28,607 bases of DNA from an archaeon (lineage in GTDB: Archaea > Nanobdellota > Nanobdellia > Pacearchaeales > UBA284), in the NCBI GenBank assembly GCA_030619955.1, contig JAUXAK010000001.1, positions 1 to 28,607 on the forward strand, written 5' to 3'. Shown one piece after another: positions 21,656 through 28,376 of this stretch (within the stretch, counting starts at the first letter, position 1; each line of letters starts with the position of its first letter). The notes under the pieces were generated by a model. The model made no database searches and had not been told where the DNA came from. It saw only the letters and a program-made list of their open reading frames with translations. The position numbers and the translations under genes were made by a program.

Positions 21656-22147
21656 ATGCAAAAAACAAAAAAACTAACAAATAAAAAAGGAATAAGTGTG
21701 CTTATATCTTATGTTTTACTTATTAGTTTAGCATTAGCAATGGCAGCTGCTGCTTATATATTTCTTAAACCCTTTGCTGAAAAACCCTTGCCAGAAGAAG
21801 CCTGTCCTGCAGGTGTAAATATTGTGCTTGAAGATTATAATTGTTATGATGACGATGGCCAGAAAAAAATAGATATAACTTTAAAAAATCGAGGCTTATT
21901 TAATGTAACTGGGGTGACAATTAGAATGATAAATGAAACAGGTGAATATCCTTTTCTGGAAGGAGGAAAAATCAACCCTTCTTTATCAGGGGAAGATGTT
22001 TTACCAGTCGGCACAACAAAAGAAGCATATTTAATTTATGCTAGTGCTATTTCACATATAAAGATAATGCCATTTAGAAAAGATTCTAAAGGATATCAAT
22101 CATATTGCACAGATGCAATTGTTATCATACCTGTAGAAGGCTGTTGA
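21656..22147 (+). CDS. Pilin-like protein 2, ends in Cys
   Basis: This 163-residue protein has a class III signal TNKKG followed by ISVLISYVLLISLALAMAAA, cleaved after the Gly, and the hydrophobic helix for filament core packing. The outer domain has four cysteines arranged in two pairs: one near the membrane (EEACPAG...YNCYDDDGQ), one at the end (SYCTDAIVIIPVEGC). The last residue is Cys. It belongs to the archaeal pilin N-terminal family (PF07790-like). I use the ATG at 21656 rather than the TTG at 21620, which overlaps the previous gene. It lies in the middle of the five-gene pilin run. Confidence 0.8.
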   Translation: MQKTKKLTNKKGISVLISYVLLISLALAMAAAAYIFLKPFAEKPLPEEACPAGVNIVLEDYNCYDDDGQKKIDITLKNRGLFNVTGVTIRMINETGEYPFLEGGKINPSLSGEDVLPVGTTKEAYLIYASAISHIKIMPFRKDSKGYQSYCTDAIVIIPVEGC

Positions 22148-22192
22148 TAAAAAGATATTTAAATTTAATAAAATATATAAAATAAATAAAAG

Positions 22193-22660
22193 ATGGAAAA
22201 AAACAGAGAAAGAAAAAAGAAGAAAAAAGGAGTTTCACCTTTAATTGCTACTGTGTTGCTTATTGTTGTAGCAATTTCTCTTTTTACAATTATATTTCTA
22301 TGGATTAGAGGATTTCAACGTGAATCTATTCTTAAATTTGGCACACCAATTGAAACAACTTGCATGAGCTTAAATTATGAAATAAAATTTCATCCAGATA
22401 AAACTCTAGAAATAATTAATAATGGAAATTTTCAAATTTTCAGAGCAGATGTTTATATTACAGACCAAGAGGGTTCAACAAAAAAACTTGGAGTTACGGA
22501 TGGAGATCTTTTAGAAAACATTCTTCCAGCAAGCAGTGCAAGAATATCAGTCAGTGATTGTGAAAAAATAAAAGTAATTCCAGTCTTGCTTGGCACAACT
22601 CAGGCAGGTGCTGAAAAAGAACATGCTTGTGAAAACCAGGCTAAAACTATTTTATGTTAA
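22193..22660 (+). CDS. Pilin-like protein 3, ends in Cys
   Basis: This 155-residue protein has a clear archaeal type IV pilin start: KKKKKG, then VSPLIATVLLIVVAISLFTI (PF07790 signature, cleavage after Gly). The outer beta-rich domain has ETTCMSLNYEI, VSDCEKIKV and a terminal HACENQAKTILC, four cysteines with Cys as the last residue. A TATA box (ATATTTAAAT, about 22155-22164) lies 33 nt upstream of the ATG, so it can be transcribed separately. Homology to pilins 2 and 4 is visible from the signal and the cysteine frame. Confidence 0.88.
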   Translation: MEKNRERKKKKKGVSPLIATVLLIVVAISLFTIIFLWIRGFQRESILKFGTPIETTCMSLNYEIKFHPDKTLEIINNGNFQIFRADVYITDQEGSTKKLGVTDGDLLENILPASSARISVSDCEKIKVIPVLLGTTQAGAEKEHACENQAKTILC

Positions 22661-22664
22661 TAGA

Positions 22665-22688
22665 AAGATTTTTTAATGTCTTTCTCTT
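22665..22688 (+). terminator. T-rich tract after pilin 3
   Basis: A TTTTTT run and a mixed pyrimidine stretch (TCTTTCTCTT) follow the stop codon of pilin 3 within the 65-nt gap before pilin 4. This is consistent with partial archaeal termination. Confidence 0.35.
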
Positions 22689-22725
22689 AAAAAAGAAATA
22701 AAAAATAAAGATAAAATAAATAAAA

Positions 22726-23223
22726 ATGAAACAAAATAAAAGAGGTATTGCACCAATAATTGCTACTGTACTATTAATTGTTATAGTGCTTGCAAGTATA
22801 GCCTTGATTATTGGTTTTGTAGTGCCATTTATGCAGGAACGAATGGGAACAGCAGAATTATGTTACAAAGCACAAGGAATACAAATTGACTCGCAAGCAA
22901 CATGTTATGAGGATGAGAATTTAATATTAAAAATAGTGTGGAGTGGCAATGAACAACTTGATTTAACAAAAATCAGATTGTCAGTTAGTACAGCAACAGA
23001 AACAAAATCAATAGAAATTCCTGGAGATGTAGATGGTGAATTACCACAACATCCTGGAGAAGCAAGAACCTACACATTAGGATATGGTGGGGGTAGTTTA
23101 GGATTTGAAGATAATTTCAAAACAACTCCTTTAACTGCAGTTTCAATTGCACCTGTGATAAAACCAGAAAAAGGAAATGAAATAACTTGTGATATTAAAG
23201 AGATAGCTATAGAACACTGTTAA
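22726..23223 (+). CDS. Pilin-like protein 4, ends in Cys
   Basis: This 165-residue protein starts KQNKRG, followed by IAPIIATVLLIVIVLASIAL, a strong class III signal of PF07790 pilins. The outer domain has ELCYKAQGI...ATCYEDEN near the membrane and ITCDIKEIAIEHC at the very end. This is the same two-pair cysteine layout as pilin 2 with Cys as last residue. Pilins 2 and 4 are probably paralogues. It is followed by pilin 5 after 10 nt. No pilin ATPase or membrane platform gene is next to it. Confidence 0.88.
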   Translation: MKQNKRGIAPIIATVLLIVIVLASIALIIGFVVPFMQERMGTAELCYKAQGIQIDSQATCYEDENLILKIVWSGNEQLDLTKIRLSVSTATETKSIEIPGDVDGELPQHPGEARTYTLGYGGGSLGFEDNFKTTPLTAVSIAPVIKPEKGNEITCDIKEIAIEHC

Positions 23224-23233
23224 TCTTTTAAAG

Positions 23234-23758
23234 ATGAAAAGAAAAGAAGGAGTAATATGGGTTTCTACTGTTCTTTATATTATGATTAGTCTTGCTATTA
23301 TTAGCATTGTGCTTGTTGCTGTCAAACCAAGAATTGATTCTGCTCAAGACAAAGCAACTATTGAGCAGACAATTATATTATTAAATGAGATAGATTCAAC
23401 AATCACAAGAGCTGATATAACCCAAGGTACAGTACTTAAACAGGAATTTAAAATGTCCAGGGGCTTGCTTACAATAGACTCAAAAGAGGATTTGATAGAA
23501 TGGCAGTTTTCAAGCAGTTATCAATACAGTGAAACTGGCATGCCAATTAAAATCGGAAAAATAAAAGTGCTAACACAAAAAGCAGCTCCTTGGAATGTCA
23601 CATTAACTTTAAATTATGCAAACATGAATTTAACTTATCTGGGTGAGGATGAAAATTATATACTTCAGCCAGCTGAAATCCCTTATAAATTGTTTATGGA
23701 AAATAAAGGGCCAACTGTAGCTGAGGATAAAAACCAGATTGATATTTATGGAATTTAA
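23234..23758 (+). CDS. Pilin-like protein 5
   Basis: This 174-residue protein begins MKRKEG, then VIWVSTVLYIMISLAIISIV, a class III-like signal with Glu before the cleavage Gly. The part after the membrane helix is amphipathic helix (KATIEQTIILLNEIDSTITR) and then beta strands (RGLLTIDSKEDLIEWQFS). There are no cysteines, unlike pilins 2-4. It resembles secreted class III-signal proteins that often accompany archaeal pilins rather than a filament major subunit. It is the last gene of the run, 10 nt after pilin 4. Confidence 0.78.
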   Translation: MKRKEGVIWVSTVLYIMISLAIISIVLVAVKPRIDSAQDKATIEQTIILLNEIDSTITRADITQGTVLKQEFKMSRGLLTIDSKEDLIEWQFSSSYQYSETGMPIKIGKIKVLTQKAAPWNVTLTLNYANMNLTYLGEDENYILQPAEIPYKLFMENKGPTVAEDKNQIDIYGI

Positions 23759-23775
23759 TTTACTTATTTTTATAA

Positions 23776-23798
23776 CTTTAGTGCGTTGTTAACTAAAG
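23776..23798. repeat. Perfect 7-bp inverted repeat after the pilin run
   Basis: CTTTAGT (23776-23782) and ACTAAAG (23792-23798) can form a hairpin with a 9-nt loop, 18 nt after the last pilin stop codon. Possible 3' end structure of the pilin mRNA. Confidence 0.4.
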
Positions 23799-23909
23799 AG
23801 GACTTGCCCTTGTCAAATTCTTTATACATTTAGAAATATCTCTATCAACAATAACAATATACCCTACGTTTCTTACATCCTTATACTTAACAATATATCA
23901 CTTTAGAAA

Positions 23910-23920
23910 ATTTTAAATAA
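23910..23920 (+). promoter_or_regulatory. TATA box of serS
   Basis: ATTTTAAATAA is centred 26 nt before the ATG at 23941, a leaderless start. Confidence 0.55.
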
Positions 23921-23940
23921 ACACTTGAATAGGTAATTTT

Positions 23941-25188
23941 ATGTTAGATCCAAAATTAATAAGGCAAAAGCCTGCTTTTGTAAGAGAAAATTTAAAAAAG
24001 AGGCAGCTTGATACTACTCTTGTTGATAAATGGCTTGTTCTTGATAAAAAATATAGGGAATTGAAACAGAAAGTTGATGCTCTTAGGCACAAGCGTAATG
24101 AGATTTCTGAAGAAATTAATAGACTGAATAAATCAGGTAAGAAAAAAGAAATGAAAAAGAAAATAATCGAAGCTAAAACAACAGTTAAAAAAACAAAAGA
24201 ACTTGAAGAGCAGATTAGAAAAATTGAGTATAAGCTTAAAGAACTAACATTAACTTTTCCTAATCTTGTGGCTTCACTTCCTAAGAAAGAAAAAATAATA
24301 TTAAGTCATGGAAAAGGAAAAAAAGAGAAATGGCAAAAAGATTATTTGCAGATTGGTAAAGAATTAAATTTAATTGATTTTGATTCTGCTATTAAGATGG
24401 CTGGAGAGGGTTTTTATAGTTTAAAAGGTGAAGGAGTTAGGTTATTAAGGGCATTAATAAATTTTTGTCTTGATATAGCAAGAAAAAATAATTATAAAGA
24501 GATTTATATCCCTATTTTAATAAACCAAAAAGCTGCAACTTATTCTGGGCACTTACCAAGATTTAAAGAAGGCATGTATATAACACAAGATGGTTTTTAT
24601 TTAAGTCCAACTGAAGAGGTTAGTTTACTTAGTTTATATGCTGACCAGACTCTAAGAAAACAAGAATTACCTATTAATGTTGTAGCATATGCCCCAAGTT
24701 TTAGAACAGAAAAAGGAGCAACAAAAGGGATTATTAGAACACATCAATTTGATGAAGTTGAGTTGTTCAAATTTGTAAAACCAAGTGAAAGCAATAAAGA
24801 ATTACAAAAAATGATCAAAGATGCTGCACAACCATTAGAATTATTAAAATTACCTTTTAGAATAAAATTATTACCAGCTCTTGATATAGCTTCACAAAGC
24901 AGTATAACTTATGATATTGATGTCTTTTCACCAAGAAGCAACTGGTTAGAAGTTAGTTCATGTTCTAATTGTTTGGATTACCAAGCTAGAAGAGCAAGAA
25001 TTTATTATACTGAGAAAGATAAAAGAAACTTTGTTCATACACTAAATGGTACTAGTTTAGGTATAAACCGCTTGTTTGTTGCAATTCTTGAAAATTATCA
25101 GCAAAAAGATGGAAGTATAAAAATTCCAGCTGTTCTGCAAAAATATATTGGACTGAAAAAGATTGAAAGAAAAAAGACAAAGAAATAA
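23941..25188 (+). CDS. serS: Seryl-tRNA synthetase
   Basis: This 415-residue class II synthetase charges tRNA-Ser. The N-terminal part (MLDPKLIRQKPAFVRENLKK, residues about 30-105) is the long antiparallel coiled-coil arm that contacts the tRNA long variable arm. The catalytic core has motif 2 (FRTEKGATKGIIRTHQFDEV), the TEE-like LSPTEEVSLLSL, YDIDVFSPRSNWLEVSSCSN and motif 3 (NGTSLGINRLFVAILENYQ). This is the common bacterial/eukaryotic/archaeal type, not the rare methanogen type. Length is normal and the protein complete. It is leaderless and monocistronic. Confidence 0.97.
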   Translation: MLDPKLIRQKPAFVRENLKKRQLDTTLVDKWLVLDKKYRELKQKVDALRHKRNEISEEINRLNKSGKKKEMKKKIIEAKTTVKKTKELEEQIRKIEYKLKELTLTFPNLVASLPKKEKIILSHGKGKKEKWQKDYLQIGKELNLIDFDSAIKMAGEGFYSLKGEGVRLLRALINFCLDIARKNNYKEIYIPILINQKAATYSGHLPRFKEGMYITQDGFYLSPTEEVSLLSLYADQTLRKQELPINVVAYAPSFRTEKGATKGIIRTHQFDEVELFKFVKPSESNKELQKMIKDAAQPLELLKLPFRIKLLPALDIASQSSITYDIDVFSPRSNWLEVSSCSNCLDYQARRARIYYTEKDKRNFVHTLNGTSLGINRLFVAILENYQQKDGSIKIPAVLQKYIGLKKIERKKTKK

Positions 25189-25224
25189 AAAAAATAAAAA
25201 ATTAAATCATTTCTTCTAAAGGAT

Positions 25225-25563
25225 TTATTTTCCTGCTGCAACTAATCCAAGAATTCCGCCAATTATAGCAAGTATATTAACGCCGCCAAGTATACCAAAT
25301 ATTAGTGCAAAAAGTCCGCCTTTCTTGCATGTCCTTTTATCTCTCATCCATAATCCGCCAAAGATCATTAACACACTAAAGATGATGTATAAAATTCCTA
25401 GTACAATCCAAAGTGCAGTCACTGCTCCAGTAATTGCCGAGATACCCATGGCTTCATACATGGTTACCATAAAACCGCCACCAGCTGCTAATATTATCCC
25501 GCTGATGATTCCTAGGATTCCACCAATTAGTGCCAGAATAAATCCTGCTTCTGATTTAGTCAT
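25225..25563 (-). CDS. DUF4064-like membrane protein
   Basis: This 112-residue protein has four predicted membrane helices with many Gly and Ile residues (FILALIGGILGIISGIIL, ALWIVLGILYIIFSVLM, GGLFALIFGILGGVN, and the last one IIGGILGLVAAGK). This pattern fits the DUF4064 family of small membrane proteins of unknown function. A cytoplasmic or outer loop MRDKRTCKKG lies before the third helix. It has an unusually strong ribosome binding site for this window (GGGAGGTT about 6 nt upstream of the ATG) and a TATA box farther away, so its mRNA has a leader. It converges with serS. Confidence 0.8.
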   Translation of the reverse strand: MTKSEAGFILALIGGILGIISGIILAAGGGFMVTMYEAMGISAITGAVTALWIVLGILYIIFSVLMIFGGLWMRDKRTCKKGGLFALIFGILGGVNILAIIGGILGLVAAGK

Positions 25564-25570
25564 TTTTTAA

Positions 25571-25627
25571 CCTCCCTTAAGTTTATTATATTTGATTATG
25601 TATTTATTCTGCTATCTTTTTTATAAA
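25571..25627 (-). promoter_or_regulatory. Promoter and strong ribosome binding site of the DUF4064-like gene
   Basis: The minus strand has GGGAGGTT (25570-25577) just before the ATG at 25563 and a TATA box (TTTTTATAAAA, about 25617-25627). The expected leader is about 34 nt. It is the clearest Shine-Dalgarno sequence among the monocistronic genes here. Confidence 0.6.
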
Positions 25628-25710
25628 AAAAGAACTATTCAGTATAAAAAGTTTTCTGAAGACAAAAAATAGTAACTTAATTTGTTTTTTTCTTTATTGC
25701 TATCTTTACT

Positions 25711-25766
25711 ATTTCAAAATGACTTAAATAGAAACTTTTAAATATAATTGTATCTTATTTTGAAAT
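25711..25766. promoter_or_regulatory. Perfect 10-bp inverted repeat around the M23 gene promoter
   Basis: ATTTCAAAAT (25711-25720) and ATTTTGAAAT (25757-25766) are exact reverse complements. They flank the TATA box CTTTTAAATATA (about 25735-25746), with the second arm at the expected transcription start. Each arm is itself a near-palindrome ATTT-CA-AAAT, as in an operator pair. Confidence 0.5.
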
Positions 25767-25781
25767 GTGATAAACTGAAAA

Positions 25782-26720
25782 ATGCAAACTGAAATTTTAA
25801 ATGTAAAGGAACAAAAATTATATGACAGGTTGAAATGTCAATTCGTATGGTCTTATCATCATAAAAATCAAACTAAGGAAAAAAATAAAAAAAGCAAAAA
25901 AACATTATTGGTTAAGACTATTTTATTAATTCTTGGAGGATTATTTTTTATAACACCCAGTTATGTTTATACAAAAAAAATTAAAGAAATAGAAAAAGAA
26001 ATTGCTGGGAGAGAAAAATCATTTATAGAAGAAAAAGCAAGAAGTTTAAGTAATGCTGTTGTTTATAAAAAAAATCTGGAAGAACAATTTGGATTTTCAC
26101 CAACAGCAAAAAAAATAAGACTTGGTGATATTATAAATAGTGAATGCAATGAATATGCTTTCTTAGATTCAATTGAAATTGAAATAAAAGATAAAGAAGA
26201 ACCAAGTTTTATTTATCCAATAGAGAATTGGCATATCAGCTCACGATTTGGTAGGAGAAAGATAAAAGTCATGGGTGGTTTTCACAAAGGTTTTCATACT
26301 GGAATTGATTTAACAAAGTTAAGGGGTAATACCGATGGTTCAGATGTTTATGCTGTTGCAGATGGAATAGTCAAAGAAATTGTAAGAAATTATAAAAAAA
26401 ATAAAGGATTTGGACGTTATGTTTTGATTGACCATCCTAATTATGAGAATGATGCAATGAAAATAGAAACAATATATGCACATTTAAGTAAAATTTTAGC
26501 TGAGGTTGGGGATACAGTAAAAGCAGGCGATGTTATTGGAAAAGTAGGAACTACAGGTTTTAGCAGTGGCTCTCATTTACATTTTGAAGTTCAAATAGAT
26601 GGTAAACCTGAAGATCCACGAATATTTTTAGAAGAAAATAGAGAAAAATTTTTGCAAAAAAGCCGTGAAGAAAAGATGAATATGCATAAATTAAAGGTAA
26701 TTGAGTATTTAGCTTCTTAA
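25782..26720 (+). CDS. Membrane-anchored M23 (LytM-type) peptidase
   Basis: This 312-residue protein has a Lys-rich cytoplasmic N-terminus (1-40), one membrane helix (about 41-63), a charged coiled segment (65-100) and a C-terminal M23 metallopeptidase domain (about 145-285). Zinc ligands are H172 and D176 (FHTGID) and H267 of HLHFEV. Catalytic histidines are H234 (YAHLS) and H265; all are present. M23 enzymes cut glycine-containing or D-amino-acid peptide cross-links of bacterial peptidoglycan. An archaeon without that wall may use it on other peptides or on neighbouring cells; this is inference. It is single, with a leader of about 16 nt and an inverted-repeat-flanked promoter. Confidence 0.92.
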   Translation: MQTEILNVKEQKLYDRLKCQFVWSYHHKNQTKEKNKKSKKTLLVKTILLILGGLFFITPSYVYTKKIKEIEKEIAGREKSFIEEKARSLSNAVVYKKNLEEQFGFSPTAKKIRLGDIINSECNEYAFLDSIEIEIKDKEEPSFIYPIENWHISSRFGRRKIKVMGGFHKGFHTGIDLTKLRGNTDGSDVYAVADGIVKEIVRNYKKNKGFGRYVLIDHPNYENDAMKIETIYAHLSKILAEVGDTVKAGDVIGKVGTTGFSSGSHLHFEVQIDGKPEDPRIFLEENREKFLQKSREEKMNMHKLKVIEYLAS

Positions 26721-26724
26721 TTGG

Positions 26725-26768
26725 CTTTTTAATTTGATTTTTTTAAAATTTTATATTTTTTATATCTC
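26725..26768 (+). terminator. T-rich terminator after the M23 gene
   Basis: Several T-runs (five, seven, four and six T) follow the stop codon within 50 nt, typical of archaeal termination. The remaining 70 nt up to the convergent regulator gene show nothing I recognise. Confidence 0.45.
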
Positions 26769-26839
26769 TTTCTAATGTCTTCTTGGTTTTAGGAAAAAGA
26801 GCAGGGTATGACAGCAATGATAAAATCAAGCATGTATTT

Positions 26840-27193
26840 TTATAGCTTTTCCACCACCTTTACTTTTTCTCGTTGTTCTAATCCAAGCCTTTTATGAATA
26901 ATAGATTTGGCTATTAACCATTGCAGTCTTGATAGTTCTTGTGCAATTGGATTTTTTTCATTCAAGCGAAACATTTTTGCTTTTCCTACTACTCTTGTTT
27001 GTTTAACTAAATTTGTTTCCAACAATTTTGGCCATATAAGCATTAAATTTGAATAACTCACTTTTGCATTTCTCGCTATGTCTGTTAAACTATAGTCAAA
27101 TTTTTGAAAAGTTAATAAAAAATCTAAGATCCTTAATTTAGGTGTGTCCCCTACAACTTGCAAAAATATTGATATTTCATTATTCTTTTTCAT
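26840..27193 (-). CDS. Winged-helix transcriptional regulator
   Basis: This 117-residue protein is a single winged helix-turn-helix domain: LRILDFLLTFQKFDYSLTDI, then the recognition region ARNAKVSYSNLMLIWPKLLE and the wing NLVKQTRVVGKAKMFRLNEK. A C-terminal helix (SRLQWLIAKSIIHKRLGL) probably makes a dimer. This architecture is common for archaeal ArsR/MarR-like regulators; no ligand-binding cysteines are present. It converges on the M23 gene and diverges from the next gene. A tandem decamer at its own promoter could be its binding site. Confidence 0.85.
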   Translation of the reverse strand: MKKNNEISIFLQVVGDTPKLRILDFLLTFQKFDYSLTDIARNAKVSYSNLMLIWPKLLETNLVKQTRVVGKAKMFRLNEKNPIAQELSRLQWLIAKSIIHKRLGLEQREKVKVVEKL

Positions 27194-27210
27194 GTTATTA
27201 TTACAAGTAG

Positions 27211-27230
27211 CTAATATTAACTAATATTTA
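27211..27230 (-). repeat. Tandem decamer at the winged-helix gene promoter
   Basis: CTAATATTAA (27211-27220) is followed at once by CTAATATTTA (27221-27230), one mismatch. The second copy runs into the regulator's TATA box (GTTTAAAT, minus strand, about 27225-27232). One helical turn apart, they would suit a cooperative operator for autoregulation. Confidence 0.4.
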
Positions 27231-27278
27231 AACCTTTCGTTTTTGTAGTATATTATCCAAAAATAGAAATATTACAAA

Positions 27279-27288
27279 ATTTATAAAT
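27279..27288 (+). promoter_or_regulatory. TATA box of the gene at 27309
   Basis: AATTTATAAA is centred 26 nt upstream of the ATG at 27309, giving a leaderless start. Confidence 0.55.
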
Positions 27289-27308
27289 AACAGATTATAA
27301 CAGGATTT

Positions 27309-27602
27309 ATGACTTTGTCAGAAAAAGAGATAATTGCAACAATTTTTAGAAAAATGTTTTTAATGGGAAAAATAGGGCATTCTCATACTTCTTTTGATAA
27401 TTTACAAAAAAGCTTTCCTTCTGAAATCAGAAAAGAAGTCAAAAAAGTAGATAAAAAACTAATCAGCCAAGGTTATCTTTTAGCTGGCAAGCATGGCTAT
27501 GGACTTGGAGTTTCTCTTAATTATAAAAGGCTCTTAGAAATTGAGAAAATAATTGTTGATGTTTTTCCTGAACTTAAAGAAAGATTTAAATTTATAACCT
27601 AA
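27309..27602 (+). CDS. Small archaeal protein, possibly winged-helix
   Basis: This 97-residue protein has SEKEIIATIFRKMFLMGKIG, a helix, HSHTSFDNLQKSFPSEIRKE, then VDKKLISQGYLLAGKHGYGL and GVSLNYKRLLEIEKIIVDVF. The order helix-helix-helix-strand with KHGYGLGVSLN at the wing suggests a winged-helix fold seen in small conserved archaeal proteins (the pattern K-YG-VSLN is familiar to me from halophiles and DPANN). Function is unknown. It is monocistronic, leaderless, and divergent from the regulator gene. Confidence 0.72.
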   Translation: MTLSEKEIIATIFRKMFLMGKIGHSHTSFDNLQKSFPSEIRKEVKKVDKKLISQGYLLAGKHGYGLGVSLNYKRLLEIEKIIVDVFPELKERFKFIT

Positions 27603-27631
27603 ATGTTTTCATAAAAATAAAAAACTAAGAA

Positions 27632-27641
27632 ACTTTTTAAA
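27632..27641 (+). promoter_or_regulatory. TATA box of the metallophosphoesterase gene
   Basis: ACTTTTTAAA is centred 26 nt before the ATG at 27663. Confidence 0.5.
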
Positions 27642-27662
27642 TTCAATTATCCTCTTATTATT

Positions 27663-28355
27663 ATGGTTAAAAAAACAAGAAAAACAAGAAAAGCAAAAAA
27701 GAAAATAAAGAAAAAAGTTAAGAAATTAAAACCAAAAACAAAACATCTTAAGATTTTAGCTGTAGGTGACTTGCATGGTGACTCTCGTCGAGCATCAAAA
27801 CTTGCTGAAAAAGCTAAAAAACAAAAAGTTGACCTTGTTGTTTTAAGTGGAGACTTAACTTTTGCTGAATCTAATTTAGATTATCTTGTAGGACCTTTTG
27901 CCAAACGTAAGTTGGATGTTTTTATTATTCCTGGAAATCATGAGACACTTGCTACTGCAAATTTTTTAGAAAAACTTTACTCGCCCCAGGTAAAAAATAT
28001 TCATGGTAAAGGTTTTAAAGAAGCTAATATTGGCATATTTGGTGCTGGTGGTGCTAATATTGGTCCTTTTCTAATTAGTGAAAAAGAAATCTATGGTGCT
28101 TTAAAAAAAGGTTTTGAAAAGATTAAAAATGTAAGAAAAAAAATTATGATAACCCATGTTCACCCTTCAAAAACTTTGATGTCTAAACTCACTGCTTTTG
28201 TGCCAGGCTCAGAGAGCGTAAGAAAAGCTATTGAGACATTTAAACCAGATATTGCTATATGCTCTCATGTTCATGAAGCTGAAGGCATAGAGGAAAAAAT
28301 TGGAAAAACAAAAGTAATAAATGTTGGCAGTAAAGGCAAGATAATTGTGATTTAA
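27663..28355 (+). CDS. Calcineurin-like metallophosphoesterase
   Basis: This 230-residue protein has the full metallophosphoesterase motif set: AVGDLHGD (D36, H38), VVLSGDLT, FIIPGNHETLA, MITHVHP and ICSHVHEAEG. These bind two metal ions for phosphoester hydrolysis. The C-terminal TKVINVGSKGKIIVI closes the beta sandwich. Residues 1-27 are a Lys/Arg-rich tail (KKTRKTRKAKKKIKKKVKK) not part of the fold, which could bind nucleic acid or the membrane. It resembles archaeal MJ0936/YfcE-like phosphodiesterases, but the substrate is unknown. Confidence 0.92.
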   Translation: MVKKTRKTRKAKKKIKKKVKKLKPKTKHLKILAVGDLHGDSRRASKLAEKAKKQKVDLVVLSGDLTFAESNLDYLVGPFAKRKLDVFIIPGNHETLATANFLEKLYSPQVKNIHGKGFKEANIGIFGAGGANIGPFLISEKEIYGALKKGFEKIKNVRKKIMITHVHPSKTLMSKLTAFVPGSESVRKAIETFKPDIAICSHVHEAEGIEEKIGKTKVINVGSKGKIIVI

Positions 28356-28376
28356 AATAGCCAACAATTTTTTATC

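Noticed and set aside
26769..26839. Possible C/D-box small RNA in the gap after the M23 gene
   Set aside because: An ATGATAA resembles a C box, but no D box or guide pairing is present.
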